A stretch of 64,000 nt of DNA, from contig NZ_BLJO01000002.1 of assembly GCF_009932555.1 (NCBI RefSeq), positions 231,220 to 295,219 on the forward strand, given 5' to 3'. The notes under the pieces were generated by a model. It searched no databases, was not told the origin of the DNA, and was given only the letters and a program-made list of their open reading frames with translations. Of the stretch, positions 44,439-53,367 are shown piece by piece (positions within the stretch are counted from its first letter, which is position 1; each line of letters opens with the position of its first letter). The position numbers and the translations under genes are program-made. This DNA comes from Steroidobacter agaridevorans. GTDB taxonomy: Bacteria; Pseudomonadota; Gammaproteobacteria; Steroidobacterales; Steroidobacteraceae.

Positions 44439-45494
44439 ATGGCCAAGAAAGAGGAACAAGCCGAGCCGCGATCCTTGCCGAGCCCACGATTGTTTCCGTG
44501 GCACACGGCGGCGATCGGGCAGCTGCGTCAGGCGTGGACGGCGAACCGGTTGCCGCACGCGATTCTCGTGCAGGGCGCCGAAGGTCTCGGTACCGAGTCG
44601 TTCGCGGCGTGGCTCTCAGCAGCCGTGCTTTGCGAGAAGTCAGTCGATGGCGCGCTCGAGGTTTGTGGTGCGTGCGCGAGTTGTGCGCTCATCAAAGCAG
44701 GCTCGCATCCCGACCTGCACTGGGTCGCGCCCGAGGAAGATAAGACGCAGCTTTCGGTCGATCAGGTGCGCGCGGCCTGCGAGAAGCTGTCGAAGACCAG
44801 CTTTCGACAAGGCTACAAGGTCGCCATCATCGAGCCGGCGCATCAGATGACGCCGGGCGCCGCGAACAGCGTGCTGAAGACCTTGGAAGAGCCCTCGAAG
44901 GGCAGCTTGCTCGTGTTGCTCACGTCGCGACCCTCGGGCCTGTTGCCGACCGTGCGCAGTCGCTGCCAGAAGCTCACCATCACGCGTCCCTCGACCGCCG
45001 ATGCAATGGCCTGGCTGCAAAAGGAGTCGGGCAAGGCAGTCTCGCCGGCGCTGCTGGCGTTCAGCGGCGGAGCCCCGCTCAAGGCCCTCGCGTACGCCGA
45101 TGGCGCCTTCGACTCGCTCAACCAGCACATGCAGAAATCCCTACGCGATCTGCTCAGCGGCGACGCCGATGTGACCCAGGTCGCGGCGGAGTGGGAAAAA
45201 GACGCGCTCATCGACCGGCTCGTCTGGCTCGATCTGTGGCTGTCTTCGCTGGCGCGCACGGGGATTGCCGGAAGTGACGATCGGGTCACGTTCCCAGGGG
45301 GACCTGCGCACTTGCCAAGCCCGTCGCGGCCGTTGAACATAAGCGCGCTGTACAGCATGGTGGACCGCACCCGGGCTTTGAAAGCGCAACTGGCCCGTAC
45401 CGCGCTCCAACGCGAACTGGCCGTGGAATCCTGGCTGATCGCTCTGCTGGAAGTGCTGGCGCCTGGGAAGGGGCCGGTGGCGCGCGCGAGCTGA
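44439..45494 (+). CDS. holB: DNA polymerase III delta-prime subunit
   Basis: A 351-aa clamp-loader subunit. It has a zinc-binding cysteine cluster (VCGACASCALI with CEK upstream), AEGLGTESFAAW in place of a working Walker A, and PGAANSVLKTLEEPSKGS with the SRC motif as RSRCQKLTI. Delta-prime acts as the non-ATPase stator of the loader. Lies in the standard tmk-holB-pilZ order. Confidence 0.94.
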   Translation: MAKKEEQAEPRSLPSPRLFPWHTAAIGQLRQAWTANRLPHAILVQGAEGLGTESFAAWLSAAVLCEKSVDGALEVCGACASCALIKAGSHPDLHWVAPEEDKTQLSVDQVRAACEKLSKTSFRQGYKVAIIEPAHQMTPGAANSVLKTLEEPSKGSLLVLLTSRPSGLLPTVRSRCQKLTITRPSTADAMAWLQKESGKAVSPALLAFSGGAPLKALAYADGAFDSLNQHMQKSLRDLLSGDADVTQVAAEWEKDALIDRLVWLDLWLSSLARTGIAGSDDRVTFPGGPAHLPSPSRPLNISALYSMVDRTRALKAQLARTALQRELAVESWLIALLEVLAPGKGPVARAS

Positions 45495-45532
45495 GCATCT
45501 CTTAAACACACTTAGGCCGTCGGAAAGATCGC

Positions 45533-45889
45533 ATGGTGATGCGTCAACCCAGCAGCAAGCCCGGTTTGCTGACTCTGACAATCAAGGACAAGAGCGCCTT
45601 GTACCTGGCCTATATGCCGTTCGTGAAGAACGGCGGCCTGTTCATTCCGACCAACAGCAATTACCGGCTCGGCGATGAAGTGTTCATGCTGCTGAACCTG
45701 ATGGGCGAGGACGAGAAGCTGCCGGTCGCCGGCCGCGTGATCTGGATGACGCCCAAGGGCGCGCAGGGCAAGCGCACGGCCGGCATCGGCGTGCAGTTCA
45801 GCGAACAGGATCGCGGCAATACTCAGCGCAAGATCGAGAGCTATCTGGCGGGCGCCCTCGGCGGCGACAAGCCGACGCACACGATGTAA
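45533..45889 (+). CDS. pilZ: Type IV pilus assembly protein PilZ
   Basis: A 118-aa PilZ-domain protein (LTLTIKDKSALYLAYMPFV, VAGRVIWMTPKGAQG, GIGVQFSEQD, ending DKPTHTM). It lacks the N-terminal RxxxR c-di-GMP motif, matching the true PilZ of Pseudomonas and Xanthomonas, which does not bind the nucleotide and instead works with FimX and PilB in pilus assembly. GGAAAG precedes the start. Confidence 0.93.
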   Translation: MVMRQPSSKPGLLTLTIKDKSALYLAYMPFVKNGGLFIPTNSNYRLGDEVFMLLNLMGEDEKLPVAGRVIWMTPKGAQGKRTAGIGVQFSEQDRGNTQRKIESYLAGALGGDKPTHTM

Positions 45890-45901
45890 GCCCGGCGGCC
45901 G

Positions 45902-46963
45902 TTATTTCTTCAAGTTCGCCGCGTTCATCCCGCCTTTCAACACCGACGCATTCAAATCCCGCTCGGCCAGAATGTAGGCCGCGGCGGAGCTGCGCCGGCC
46001 CGTATCGCAGACCACCACGTAGTGAACCTTCGGGTCGAGCGTTTTCAGTTTCAGGCGGATGAAATACAGCGGCAGGTTGAGCGCCTCTTCGATGTGAAAG
46101 TTTTCGAACTCGCTCGGCAGGCGCACATCGAGCCACTTGCCGCCTTTGGCGACGATGTCCCGGGCTTGATCGAGCGTCACCCAGTGCAGCATCGGCTCGT
46201 TCAGCAGCTTGCGGAAATCGTCCTTCGCCAGCCGCATCAGCGCGCCGTCGGTGAGCATGGTGATATTCGCGTTGCGCTTCGCATCGGCGATCAGGGCTTC
46301 TTCGCCGAAGGTGTCGCCCATGCCGAGCTCGGCGAGCTTGATGCCGGCCTTGTTCAGCGGCGTCTCGCGCGTGACCACGCATCTGCCTTTGACGATCACG
46401 TAGAAATAATCGCCATCGTCGCCTTGTTTGATGATGACGTCGCCGGCCTTGGCTTCCAGGCGCTGCATGCGCATGAAGATCGCCTGGATGTTCGCGGGCG
46501 GAATGCGATGGAACGCCTTGGTCTGCAACAGCGTCGTCATCCAGTCGTCGCTCGCCGGCGCCTGCTCGTTCGCACTGCTCAACTCGCCGACTTCATACGA
46601 GCCGGTTTGATCCCAGGTGAGCATCATGTCGAGCATGTCGCTGTCCATGACCATGAACTCGACGCGCTCGGAGATGGCGCGCGCGGTGTAGCGTCGCGGC
46701 GTGAAAGGAGCGATCGGATTGCGTGCTTCCGGAGAGCCGGCACGCAACACCGTCGCCGGGCGATCGTCACGCAGCAGCTCGAGGACGCCGCTCACCAGGA
46801 AATAAGTGCGCTTGTCGCTGTCGCCTTCCTTGAACAACAAGCGTCCCGCAGACAGCTCGCGAAGCACGGTCTTGCGCGCCAGCGTCTGCAGATTTTCGGG
46901 CTTTAATCCGTCGAGCGGGGAAAATGACCGAAGCAGGCCAAGATCGAGCGGCTTGCTCTCCAT
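45902..46963 (-). CDS. Cyclic-nucleotide-binding / rhodanese fusion protein
   Basis: A 353-aa cytoplasmic protein. Two cNMP-binding folds come first: a degenerate one (about residues 15-115, LSAGRLLFKEGDSDKRTYFL) and a fuller one (about 140-245, AGDVIIKQGDDGDYFYVIV and GDTFGEEALIADAKRNANI in the phosphate-binding cassette position). A rhodanese domain follows (about 255-353) with the active-site loop VVCDTGRRSS, cysteine present. Such fusions are known in gammaproteobacteria but their role is open: perhaps sulfur transfer controlled by a nucleotide. Start set at 46963, with GGAG five bases upstream. Confidence 0.85.
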   Translation of the reverse strand: MESKPLDLGLLRSFSPLDGLKPENLQTLARKTVLRELSAGRLLFKEGDSDKRTYFLVSGVLELLRDDRPATVLRAGSPEARNPIAPFTPRRYTARAISERVEFMVMDSDMLDMMLTWDQTGSYEVGELSSANEQAPASDDWMTTLLQTKAFHRIPPANIQAIFMRMQRLEAKAGDVIIKQGDDGDYFYVIVKGRCVVTRETPLNKAGIKLAELGMGDTFGEEALIADAKRNANITMLTDGALMRLAKDDFRKLLNEPMLHWVTLDQARDIVAKGGKWLDVRLPSEFENFHIEEALNLPLYFIRLKLKTLDPKVHYVVVCDTGRRSSAAAYILAERDLNASVLKGGMNAANLKK

Positions 46964-47102
46964 GTGTCTCCAGTATCGAAGGGCCGGTTGCCCGAGCAAC
47001 GCGACGGGCGGCGTCGCGGATCCAGGGCAGATCTGCGCTGACAGATCCGTCGGCGATGGTAGCACAGCCCATTTGCCGGTAAGACCGGGCTACCGGCCGC
47101 GA

Positions 47103-49139
47103 TCAGCGCAGTAAATCCCACCCTTCGTCGGGCGCAAATCTGTCACCGTGGACAGTTTGTAACTCTTGTAAACGGGCCACGATGGCGTCGACACCGCGCG
47201 CACGCGCGTACTGCAAAGGACCGCCTCGGAAGGGAGCAAAGCCCGCACCGAAGATCACGCCCGCATCGATGAGATCCGCATCCTCCACGATGCCTTGCCG
47301 CAGCACAGCGACCGCTTCGTTGACCAGCGGCAGCAGCAGCCGATCCTGCAGATCGTCGGGCGCGCTCTGACCCGTGTAGGGCGGCTTCACCGGCTTGTCG
47401 TTCTGCCACACATAGAAGCCTTCGCCCGTTTTCTTGCCAAATTTCTTGGCCGAGAAGCGCGTCGCGAGCACCGGTGGCACGTCCGCGCCGGTTTCGAAAA
47501 AGACTTTGCCCACGCTCATGACCACATCGAGACCGACCACGTCGGCCAGTTCGATGGGACCCATGGGCATGCCGAAGTCCTCCGCGGCGCGATCGATCAG
47601 CGCCAGCGGAATGCCTTCCTGCGCGGCGCGCACCGCTTCGCTCAAGTACGGCATCAACACTCGATTGACGAGAAATCCTGGCGCGCTGTGACAGGGGATC
47701 GCGAGCTTGTCGATCTGCCGCGCGAATGCGAGGCCCGCCTGGATCTCCTTCGGATCGGTGTCCGCCGCGTGAATCACTTCGACCAGCGGCATGCGCGCGA
47801 CGGGATTGAAAAAGTGCAGTCCGATGAGTCGCTGAGGTTGCGTCAGTTTCTCGGCGAGCTGCTCGAGCACGATGCTCGAAGTGTTGGTGGCGAGCACGGC
47901 ATTCGGCTTCATCTGCGGCTCGAGCCGCGCGTACAACTCCTGCTTCGCTTGCAGGTTCTCGTAGATCGCTTCGATCACCAGATCGGCCTGCGGCACGCCG
48001 GCGCCCGGAACGTCGGCCTTCAACCGAGCGAGCACGTCATTGCGCTTGGCTTCATCGGGGTAACGCTTCTCGAAGAATTTTCTTGCGCGCTCCATGGCCG
48101 GCGCGACGTATTTTTCCTCGCGATCCTGCAGCGTGACGGTGAGACCGCGCGCCGCGCACCAGGCAGCGATGTCGCCGCCCATCACGCCAGCGCCGACGAC
48201 GTGTACATGCTTCATCGGCTCGCCGCTCTTGCCCGCGGATTTGAGCCGCTCTTGCAGGAAGAACACACGCACGAGATTGCGTGAGGTCGGCGTGCACAGC
48301 AGGTTGCCCATCGAGCGGGCTTCGGCCTCGTAGGCACGCTCGCCCGAGCCGCCATATTCCTGCCACAGCTCGATCAGCTTGTACGGCGCGGGGTAGTGCT
48401 CGGGTCGAGCCCGCTTCGCCACCTGCGAGCGCATCTGACCGGCGAGGATCGGCCGCACCAGCCCCAGATTCAGCAGCCGATGCTTCAGCGACATCGTCTT
48501 CACGGGCGGCGGACTCAGCGCCATCGAGCGGGCGACGTCACGCAGCTGCGCGGCCGGCGCGAGCTTGTCCACCAAGCCCATCTGCAGCGCCTGCTTGGGT
48601 CGGATATGCCGGCCCGTGAGCATCAGATCCATCGCCGCGATCGGGCCGGCCAGCTGGACTGCGCGCACTGTGCCGCCCAAGCCCGGATGCACACCCAGCT
48701 GCACTTCCGGAAAGCCCAGTGTCACCGAGGCATCGTCGGCGGCCACGCGGTAACGGCAGGCGAGGGCGACTTCCAGGCCGCCGCCCAATGCGAATCCATT
48801 GATCGCGGCGACGGTGACGCAACGCAGGTTGGCGAGCTTGTCGACCACCTGCTGACCCTGCCTGATCATCCGATAGGCGGCGTCGGGCGAGTCGATGCCG
48901 ACAAAGCCCTTGATGTCGGCGCCGGCGATGAATCCGCCCTTGGCCGAGGTGACGATCAATGCTTTGGGCGGCGTGCGAGACAGCGCCGTGAGGATGGCGT
49001 CCAGCTCTTCCATCACCTCGCGCGACAGGCTGTTCACCGCCGCGTTGGCCTTGTCGATGATCAACCAGGCGATGCCGTTCGCTTCGGTTTCCAAACGCCA
49101 ATGCGCGGCGCCGCTGGCAGTGGCCATGGCTTCGGTCAT
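47103..49139 (-). CDS. fadJ: Fatty-acid oxidation bifunctional enzyme, FadJ-like
   Basis: A 678-aa enoyl-CoA hydratase / 3-hydroxyacyl-CoA dehydrogenase. The N-terminal crotonase half has GGFIAGADIKGF, NGFALGGGLEVALACRYRVA and LGFPEVQLGVHPGLGG. The NAD domain begins VVGAGVMGGDIAAWCAARG near residue 318, and the dehydrogenase signature is IGLHFFNPVARM. It is slightly shorter than E. coli FadJ, and no thiolase gene is beside it, so FadJ versus a lone multifunctional enzyme is not certain. GGAG precedes the ATG by six bases. Confidence 0.88.
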   Translation of the reverse strand: MTEAMATASGAAHWRLETEANGIAWLIIDKANAAVNSLSREVMEELDAILTALSRTPPKALIVTSAKGGFIAGADIKGFVGIDSPDAAYRMIRQGQQVVDKLANLRCVTVAAINGFALGGGLEVALACRYRVAADDASVTLGFPEVQLGVHPGLGGTVRAVQLAGPIAAMDLMLTGRHIRPKQALQMGLVDKLAPAAQLRDVARSMALSPPPVKTMSLKHRLLNLGLVRPILAGQMRSQVAKRARPEHYPAPYKLIELWQEYGGSGERAYEAEARSMGNLLCTPTSRNLVRVFFLQERLKSAGKSGEPMKHVHVVGAGVMGGDIAAWCAARGLTVTLQDREEKYVAPAMERARKFFEKRYPDEAKRNDVLARLKADVPGAGVPQADLVIEAIYENLQAKQELYARLEPQMKPNAVLATNTSSIVLEQLAEKLTQPQRLIGLHFFNPVARMPLVEVIHAADTDPKEIQAGLAFARQIDKLAIPCHSAPGFLVNRVLMPYLSEAVRAAQEGIPLALIDRAAEDFGMPMGPIELADVVGLDVVMSVGKVFFETGADVPPVLATRFSAKKFGKKTGEGFYVWQNDKPVKPPYTGQSAPDDLQDRLLLPLVNEAVAVLRQGIVEDADLIDAGVIFGAGFAPFRGGPLQYARARGVDAIVARLQELQTVHGDRFAPDEGWDLLR

Positions 49140-49158
49140 GATCGACTCCGCTTGTTGT

Positions 49159-49902
49159 TCAGGTTCTAGGCCGGATATTGAAATCGCAGATCAAGGGCCG
49201 GTGGTCGGAGAACCGCACGTCCGGCACATCGAATTGAGTCACCTCGATGCCGTTGGAATACAGCACGAAGTCCAGCTCCTTGCGGGGCTTGTGGCTGGGG
49301 TAGGAGGGCAGGCCGAGCCGGTTGGCGCTTTTCAGGCCCGAGGCCTCCATGAACAGGTAGATCTCGTGATCGCCCCAGAACGTATTGAAGTCGCCGGCCA
49401 CGATCACCGGCTTGCTGGCGCGCTTCACCAGTTCGTGCAGGTGGCGCAGCTGGTCGTGGCGATGGCGGAATTTCAGCGACAGGTGCACCAGAAAGATCGC
49501 GCATTCCTCCAGCTCCAGCTCGATGATCAGCCGCTTGATGCCGGTTTCGAAGTAGTGGAAGCGCTCGCCCTCGACGCGCGGCGCGGCCAGAAAGGCATTG
49601 CCCTGCTTGCGTACGATGGGCATCAGCTGGTTGATCGAAGCCGTGCCGTATTTGCACTGGTAGGTCGAGTAATGGCCGAGCGAGTCGGCGATCTGCTTGG
49701 CCTGGTTCACCAGCCCGGAGCGGATCGACCCGGTGTCGATCTCGATCAGCCCGACCAGGTCAGGATCTAGGGATTTCAGCCACTCGGTAATGCCGTTCAG
49801 GACGCGCGTATTACTGCGGAGGTAGCCTGCGCCCGGCACCGGCAGGTGGAAGGCCGGGCCGAAACCGGTGGCGTACCGGATGTTGTACAGGACGAAGCGC
49901 AT
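49159..49902 (-). CDS. Endonuclease/exonuclease/phosphatase-family protein
   Basis: A 247-aa EEP-fold hydrolase. Conserved motifs are FVLYNIRYATG (first metal Asn), LIEIDTGS (metal Glu), LVHLSLKFRHR (catalytic His), VIVAGDFNTFWG (Asp-Asn) and FSDHRPLICDF (final Asp-His). There is no signal peptide. Members range from phosphatases to nucleases, so substrate is unknown. Nineteen bp from fadJ on the same strand, and divergent from a TIR-like gene 108 bp away. Confidence 0.85.
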   Translation of the reverse strand: MRFVLYNIRYATGFGPAFHLPVPGAGYLRSNTRVLNGITEWLKSLDPDLVGLIEIDTGSIRSGLVNQAKQIADSLGHYSTYQCKYGTASINQLMPIVRKQGNAFLAAPRVEGERFHYFETGIKRLIIELELEECAIFLVHLSLKFRHRHDQLRHLHELVKRASKPVIVAGDFNTFWGDHEIYLFMEASGLKSANRLGLPSYPSHKPRKELDFVLYSNGIEVTQFDVPDVRFSDHRPLICDFNIRPRT

Positions 49903-50010
49903 CTGTGGGGCGTGAGCTCAAACCATCCGCTTGGGAGCGCGGGCGGGGCCGCATTCTACAGCAGCATTATGGATTAGAATGGGGCCATCATCGCGGCGGG
50001 AGCCAGCCAA

Positions 50011-50469
50011 GTGGGCAGCGTTTCTCAACAAAATCCGGTGCGGGTGTTCGTCAGTCATGCGTTCGAGCCCTCGGACGATTATCACCGGGTATTCGAGTAT
50101 CTGGAGAGTTCGCACAATTTCTACTACCGCAACTGTAGCAATCCGGAGTTCGCCACCAGTTCGCGCGAGGCGATGAAGGACGAGCTACGCAAGCAGATCA
50201 ATCTGGCCGAGGTGGTGATCGTGCCGGCGGCGCTGTACCAGCGGCATCGGGAGTTGATCGACTTCCAGCTGAACTGCGCCAAGGGCTTCGAAAAGCCGGT
50301 GATCGTGCTGGAGAAATTCGGCGTCAAGGAGAAGGTGCCGGTGCAGCTGGAGGCGCTCGGCGATGAGATCATCGAATGGAACGAGCGCTCGATCGCGGAC
50401 GCGATCCGCCGGCAGGCCCGTCACGAGGACACGGCCCGCTGGGACACGATCGAGTTCAAGCTGGACTAG
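50011..50469 (+). CDS. TIR-like (MTH538/DUF1863) domain protein, ThsB-like, stand-alone
   Basis: A 152-aa single-domain protein. RVFVSHAFEPSDDYHRVFEYLES is the opening beta-A/helix-A of the MTH538 TIR-like family, which includes ThsB of the Thoeris antiphage system; AEVVIVPAALYQRHRELIDF and KPVIVLEKFG follow. At the position where NADase TIR proteins have the catalytic glutamate, I read Gln86 (DFQLNCA), so nucleotide cleavage is doubtful. No ThsA-like effector is adjacent. GTG start with GGGAG eight bases upstream. Function not known. Confidence 0.72.
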   Translation: MGSVSQQNPVRVFVSHAFEPSDDYHRVFEYLESSHNFYYRNCSNPEFATSSREAMKDELRKQINLAEVVIVPAALYQRHRELIDFQLNCAKGFEKPVIVLEKFGVKEKVPVQLEALGDEIIEWNERSIADAIRRQARHEDTARWDTIEFKLD

Positions 50470-50480
50470 TCGACAGGACT

Positions 50481-50819
50481 TTAGTCTTCACCCACGGCGC
50501 GCAGCTTCGGTGCACGCTGCGCCGCCTGCAGGCGGGCCAATACGCCGAGCATGCCGACGATCCGGACCGCGAAGCCGCCGGCCTCCAGGTCGGACATCTT
50601 GCGGACGGTCGCCTGAATCGGATTCTCGCCCTTCATCGGGCGGACACAGGACATGGCGGAGGACAATGAGCTGAATTCGTCGCGGATCTCCCGCGGCAGT
50701 TCGTCTTCTTCCAGATCGGCAAGGTGCTCGCGATACGCCTCGGCGAGGCGATGCTTGATCGGCCCGGCCGAGGCAAGCACGACCGTCGCGGCGAAAAAAT
50801 TCTCCCAGGCGCTGCTCAT
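50481..50819 (-). CDS. Conserved hypothetical protein
   Basis: A 112-aa helical cytoplasmic protein (AGPIKHRLAEAYREHLADLE, DELPREIRDEFSSL, VRKMSDLEAGGFAVRIVGML). Has regular coding composition and I recall similar unnamed proteins in related bacteria, but no domain. It converges on the TIR-like gene with 11 bp between, and overlapping plus-strand frames look like shadows. Confidence 0.6.
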   Translation of the reverse strand: MSSAWENFFAATVVLASAGPIKHRLAEAYREHLADLEEDELPREIRDEFSSLSSAMSCVRPMKGENPIQATVRKMSDLEAGGFAVRIVGMLGVLARLQAAQRAPKLRAVGED

Positions 50820-51195
50820 TCAACTGACTCCCGGATGGGTTAGCCGCTGATGGCGCCAAGGATCACACGATCATTCCAGCAACAACAACGGCGAGCGATA
50901 GCTGAGAAGTTACTCAGTCGCCCGGCGGCATTTTTTCCATCCGCTCAAGCGTCTATGGCCGGAATATACTCCAGCGACTTCGAAAGGCAACGGCCCTGAG
51001 CCAGTTTTTTGGCAGCGCGATCCAGATTGCTACAGGATGTGGTCGCTTTGCTTAGGTAGTGCTCTCCGGCAGGTCAGCAAAGAAGCGTAATCGTCTCAAT
51101 ATGATGCCGATGCGAGCTGGGCCTCGAGACCTTGAGCGGGCTTACACTCGCCCTCATCGATGTGTTTTCGCAAGGGCATCGAGGGCGAGGTGACA
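50820..51195. other. Intergenic stretch, 376 bp, upstream of ybiI
   Basis: Contains the ybiI leader with its hairpin (described separately) and presumably promoters for ybiI and for the minus-strand hypothetical gene. No other repeat or gene is evident. Confidence 0.5.
51147..51189 (+). promoter_or_regulatory. Hairpin hiding the ybiI ribosome binding site
   Basis: CTCGCCCTC plus GATG (51147-51155 and 51159-51162, with an ATC bulge) pairs with CATCGAGGGCGAG (51177-51189). The right arm contains the Shine-Dalgarno GAGGGCGAGG of ybiI, whose ATG is at 51196. When folded, the site would be blocked; opening by heat, a protein, a small RNA or translation of an upstream frame starting at 51160 would free it. 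Confidence 0.5.
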
Positions 51196-51462
51196 ATGGC
51201 CACAGGTTGGGCGGGTGACGGCGCAGTTCAGGATCAGATCGACGCGACGGTGAAGGACGCCGTCGAGCGCGCCAAGAGTCTGCTGCCCAGCGGCCCGGGC
51301 CTGACCCACTGCGCCGACTGTGGCGGCGAGATTCCCGAGGCCCGACGCAAAGCCATCCCGGGTGTGCGCCTGTGCATCGCTTGCCAGGAAGCGGAAGACA
51401 AAGACCAGGCCGCGTTCGCCGGCTACAACCGGCGCGGCAGTAAAGACAGTCAGCTGCGCTGA
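51196..51462 (+). CDS. ybiI: YbiI-type DksA/TraR zinc-finger protein
   Basis: An 88-aa protein with the C4 zinc finger CADCGGEIPEARRKAIPGVRLCIACQ reduced here to its parts: CADC near residue 39 and CIAC near 60. Begins MATGWAGDGAVQDQI and ends GYNRRGSKDSQLR, matching E. coli YbiI in both length and ends. Unlike full DksA it lacks the long coiled-coil finger; its job at RNA polymerase is not established. The frame opens 12 codons earlier, but GAGG lies before 51196. Confidence 0.92.
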   Translation: MATGWAGDGAVQDQIDATVKDAVERAKSLLPSGPGLTHCADCGGEIPEARRKAIPGVRLCIACQEAEDKDQAAFAGYNRRGSKDSQLR

Positions 51463-51474
51463 GTGGATTGCAAA

Positions 51475-53367
51475 TTACCGGGCACTTGCAACGGACGCGC
51501 TCGTTTTTGTGGCGGCCTTTCGCTTTACACGATATCTCTGGCCGCTCGTGCCGCCCTCACGCACCGGCTCCAGCGTGTAGTTCTTCAGTTCCCCGCACAA
51601 AGGCAGGTCTGGACTCGCGCATGCGGGTCGGAATAGGACCTTCGAGGCGCGGAACAACAGCCTCGAGCCCATTGTCTCCAGCCAGTCAGAGGTCGGAACG
51701 ATCGCATCGTCGATGAGGAAGGTGTCGGCGCCCGGCTCGAGGCTGAAGAAATCGAATGCCTCGGCAGGCGGAAGCTCGGCGTTTCTTGCGCTGAACTGCT
51801 TTGCCCAGCCATTTACGAAGCTCGCTCTGGCCAGCCGCAGTCCATCCAGATTGAGAGTGTCGGCACGCATATCGAATCCGAAGAATGCATTGTCCCACTG
51901 CGCGCCGGCACTTTGCAGGCAGCGGGCGGTAGCAGGATCGGAGGCCGTCACGATGGCCCAGCCTTTTTCCCGGCTGTACGGACGATAGATGTCGCTCGCC
52001 TGTGCGCTGATCAGTGCAACGGCGCGCAGCAGTTCGTCATCCGGATCTTCGGGGGCTTGCTCACGCCCACCCGAGCAAGCCTGAATCTCATCGAGTACGA
52101 TGGAGTCCGCGGCAACGGCAGTCGTATCCAGGTGGAGTCGCCAATATTTGCCGGATGCATCCTTGTGAGGCCGCCAGCGACTGAATTGAATGCGCGACCC
52201 ACCGATGCGATCGCGCATTTCGTTCAGCCATTCGGGCGAGGGGACGTAGGCGCCTTCGAAATTTGTTCCGCCGAAGCGCTGCTCCACATCGATTGTTTCT
52301 TCATCGGCAAACCTCGTTACTTGCACTCCGCGCGAGTACATCGGCCCAGCCAGCGGAAAACCTCTTGCCGTGGGAAGCGTAATGAACTCACTGCGGAATT
52401 CTTCAGGCGCGGGAAGGAGTGCATTGCTGAGATTGGCCGCAGTGAGATTGATGTCGAGTATTTGCGCGCCCCGCAGGTTGGCCCCAGACAGGTTGATCGC
52501 CGCCGCGGCCGTGGTGTGCGGCAAGGCCGGATCGGCGGCACGCGGAGGCAATATGAGTTGCTCGGCCAGATTCGCACTCTCGAACGGCAGCTCATCCAAT
52601 TGCCAGATCCCTCTATTGACCAGCAGGGCGAACAGCTGGCCACGCTCGGGGCTGAATCGGTATCCCTCCGGCGCATCGTCCAACCGTTGATATCTCGAGG
52701 CGCTGGCGAGCACCGCCCTCAAGCGCGCCTTCAAGGCAAAGTCATCGTACTTGCCGCCATTCCTGGCGCCGTCCAGAAATGAATCTACATTCGAGAGCAC
52801 CGATTCGAGTTGCGAATGGTATGCGCTACGTGCCGCATTGGCCTCGCTCTGGAGCAGTTCATCCGCCAGCAATTGGTTCTGGCGATCGAGCCGCTGCACC
52901 TGTTCGTATGATGCGAACGTTTGCGCCATGAGAACCATTGTTCCTGCGAGCGTGACGGCAAGACCGATGAAGAACGCGGTCGAAATGCCCAGCAACCAGG
53001 TCTCGGCGATCGCGAGCGCATTTTGTCCGAGCGCATTGACGTCGGTCGTGGATAAGTCCTTGCCGGTCCATTTCGCGATAGCCGTCCCAAGCGCCTGGCT
53101 GACCGGTTCCGCAGCTGCCTGCCTCAAACCGCGGCGCAGTGCGATGCGCGCTGCAGCCATGAGCAGGAAGACAAGCATGGAGAATACGATGCCGACCGCT
53201 ATCGCCGTCATGAGCCACTTCGAGAGGAGGGCAGTGTGGTTCATGAAAAGCAGAACCAACAGTGCACCGATTATTGCCCCCGTCACGAGCGCGACAAGCC
53301 AGCGCATCACTGCCACGATCGCGGTCGAAGCTGGCGTTGGCTGTGTTTGCGGTGTGGGCTCTTTCAT
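51475..53367 (-). CDS. Membrane protein with coiled coil and pentapeptide-like repeats
   Basis: About 630 aa from the ATG at 53367. Three membrane helices (about residues 16-42, 52-76 and 122-148) are followed by a coiled coil (about 153-195, QVQRLDRQNQLLADELLQSE) and a large soluble domain with pentapeptide-type repeats (about 291-318, INLSGANLRGAQ and INLTAANLSNALL, and a weaker LNLDGLRLARASF near 520). I do not recognise the family. No ribosome binding site marks the start; the frame is open 122 codons further (to 53733), but those residues look non-native. Converges with ybiI, 12 bp apart. Confidence 0.75.
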   Translation of the reverse strand: MKEPTPQTQPTPASTAIVAVMRWLVALVTGAIIGALLVLLFMNHTALLSKWLMTAIAVGIVFSMLVFLLMAAARIALRRGLRQAAAEPVSQALGTAIAKWTGKDLSTTDVNALGQNALAIAETWLLGISTAFFIGLAVTLAGTMVLMAQTFASYEQVQRLDRQNQLLADELLQSEANAARSAYHSQLESVLSNVDSFLDGARNGGKYDDFALKARLRAVLASASRYQRLDDAPEGYRFSPERGQLFALLVNRGIWQLDELPFESANLAEQLILPPRAADPALPHTTAAAAINLSGANLRGAQILDINLTAANLSNALLPAPEEFRSEFITLPTARGFPLAGPMYSRGVQVTRFADEETIDVEQRFGGTNFEGAYVPSPEWLNEMRDRIGGSRIQFSRWRPHKDASGKYWRLHLDTTAVAADSIVLDEIQACSGGREQAPEDPDDELLRAVALISAQASDIYRPYSREKGWAIVTASDPATARCLQSAGAQWDNAFFGFDMRADTLNLDGLRLARASFVNGWAKQFSARNAELPPAEAFDFFSLEPGADTFLIDDAIVPTSDWLETMGSRLLFRASKVLFRPACASPDLPLCGELKNYTLEPVREGGTSGQRYRVKRKAATKTSASVASAR

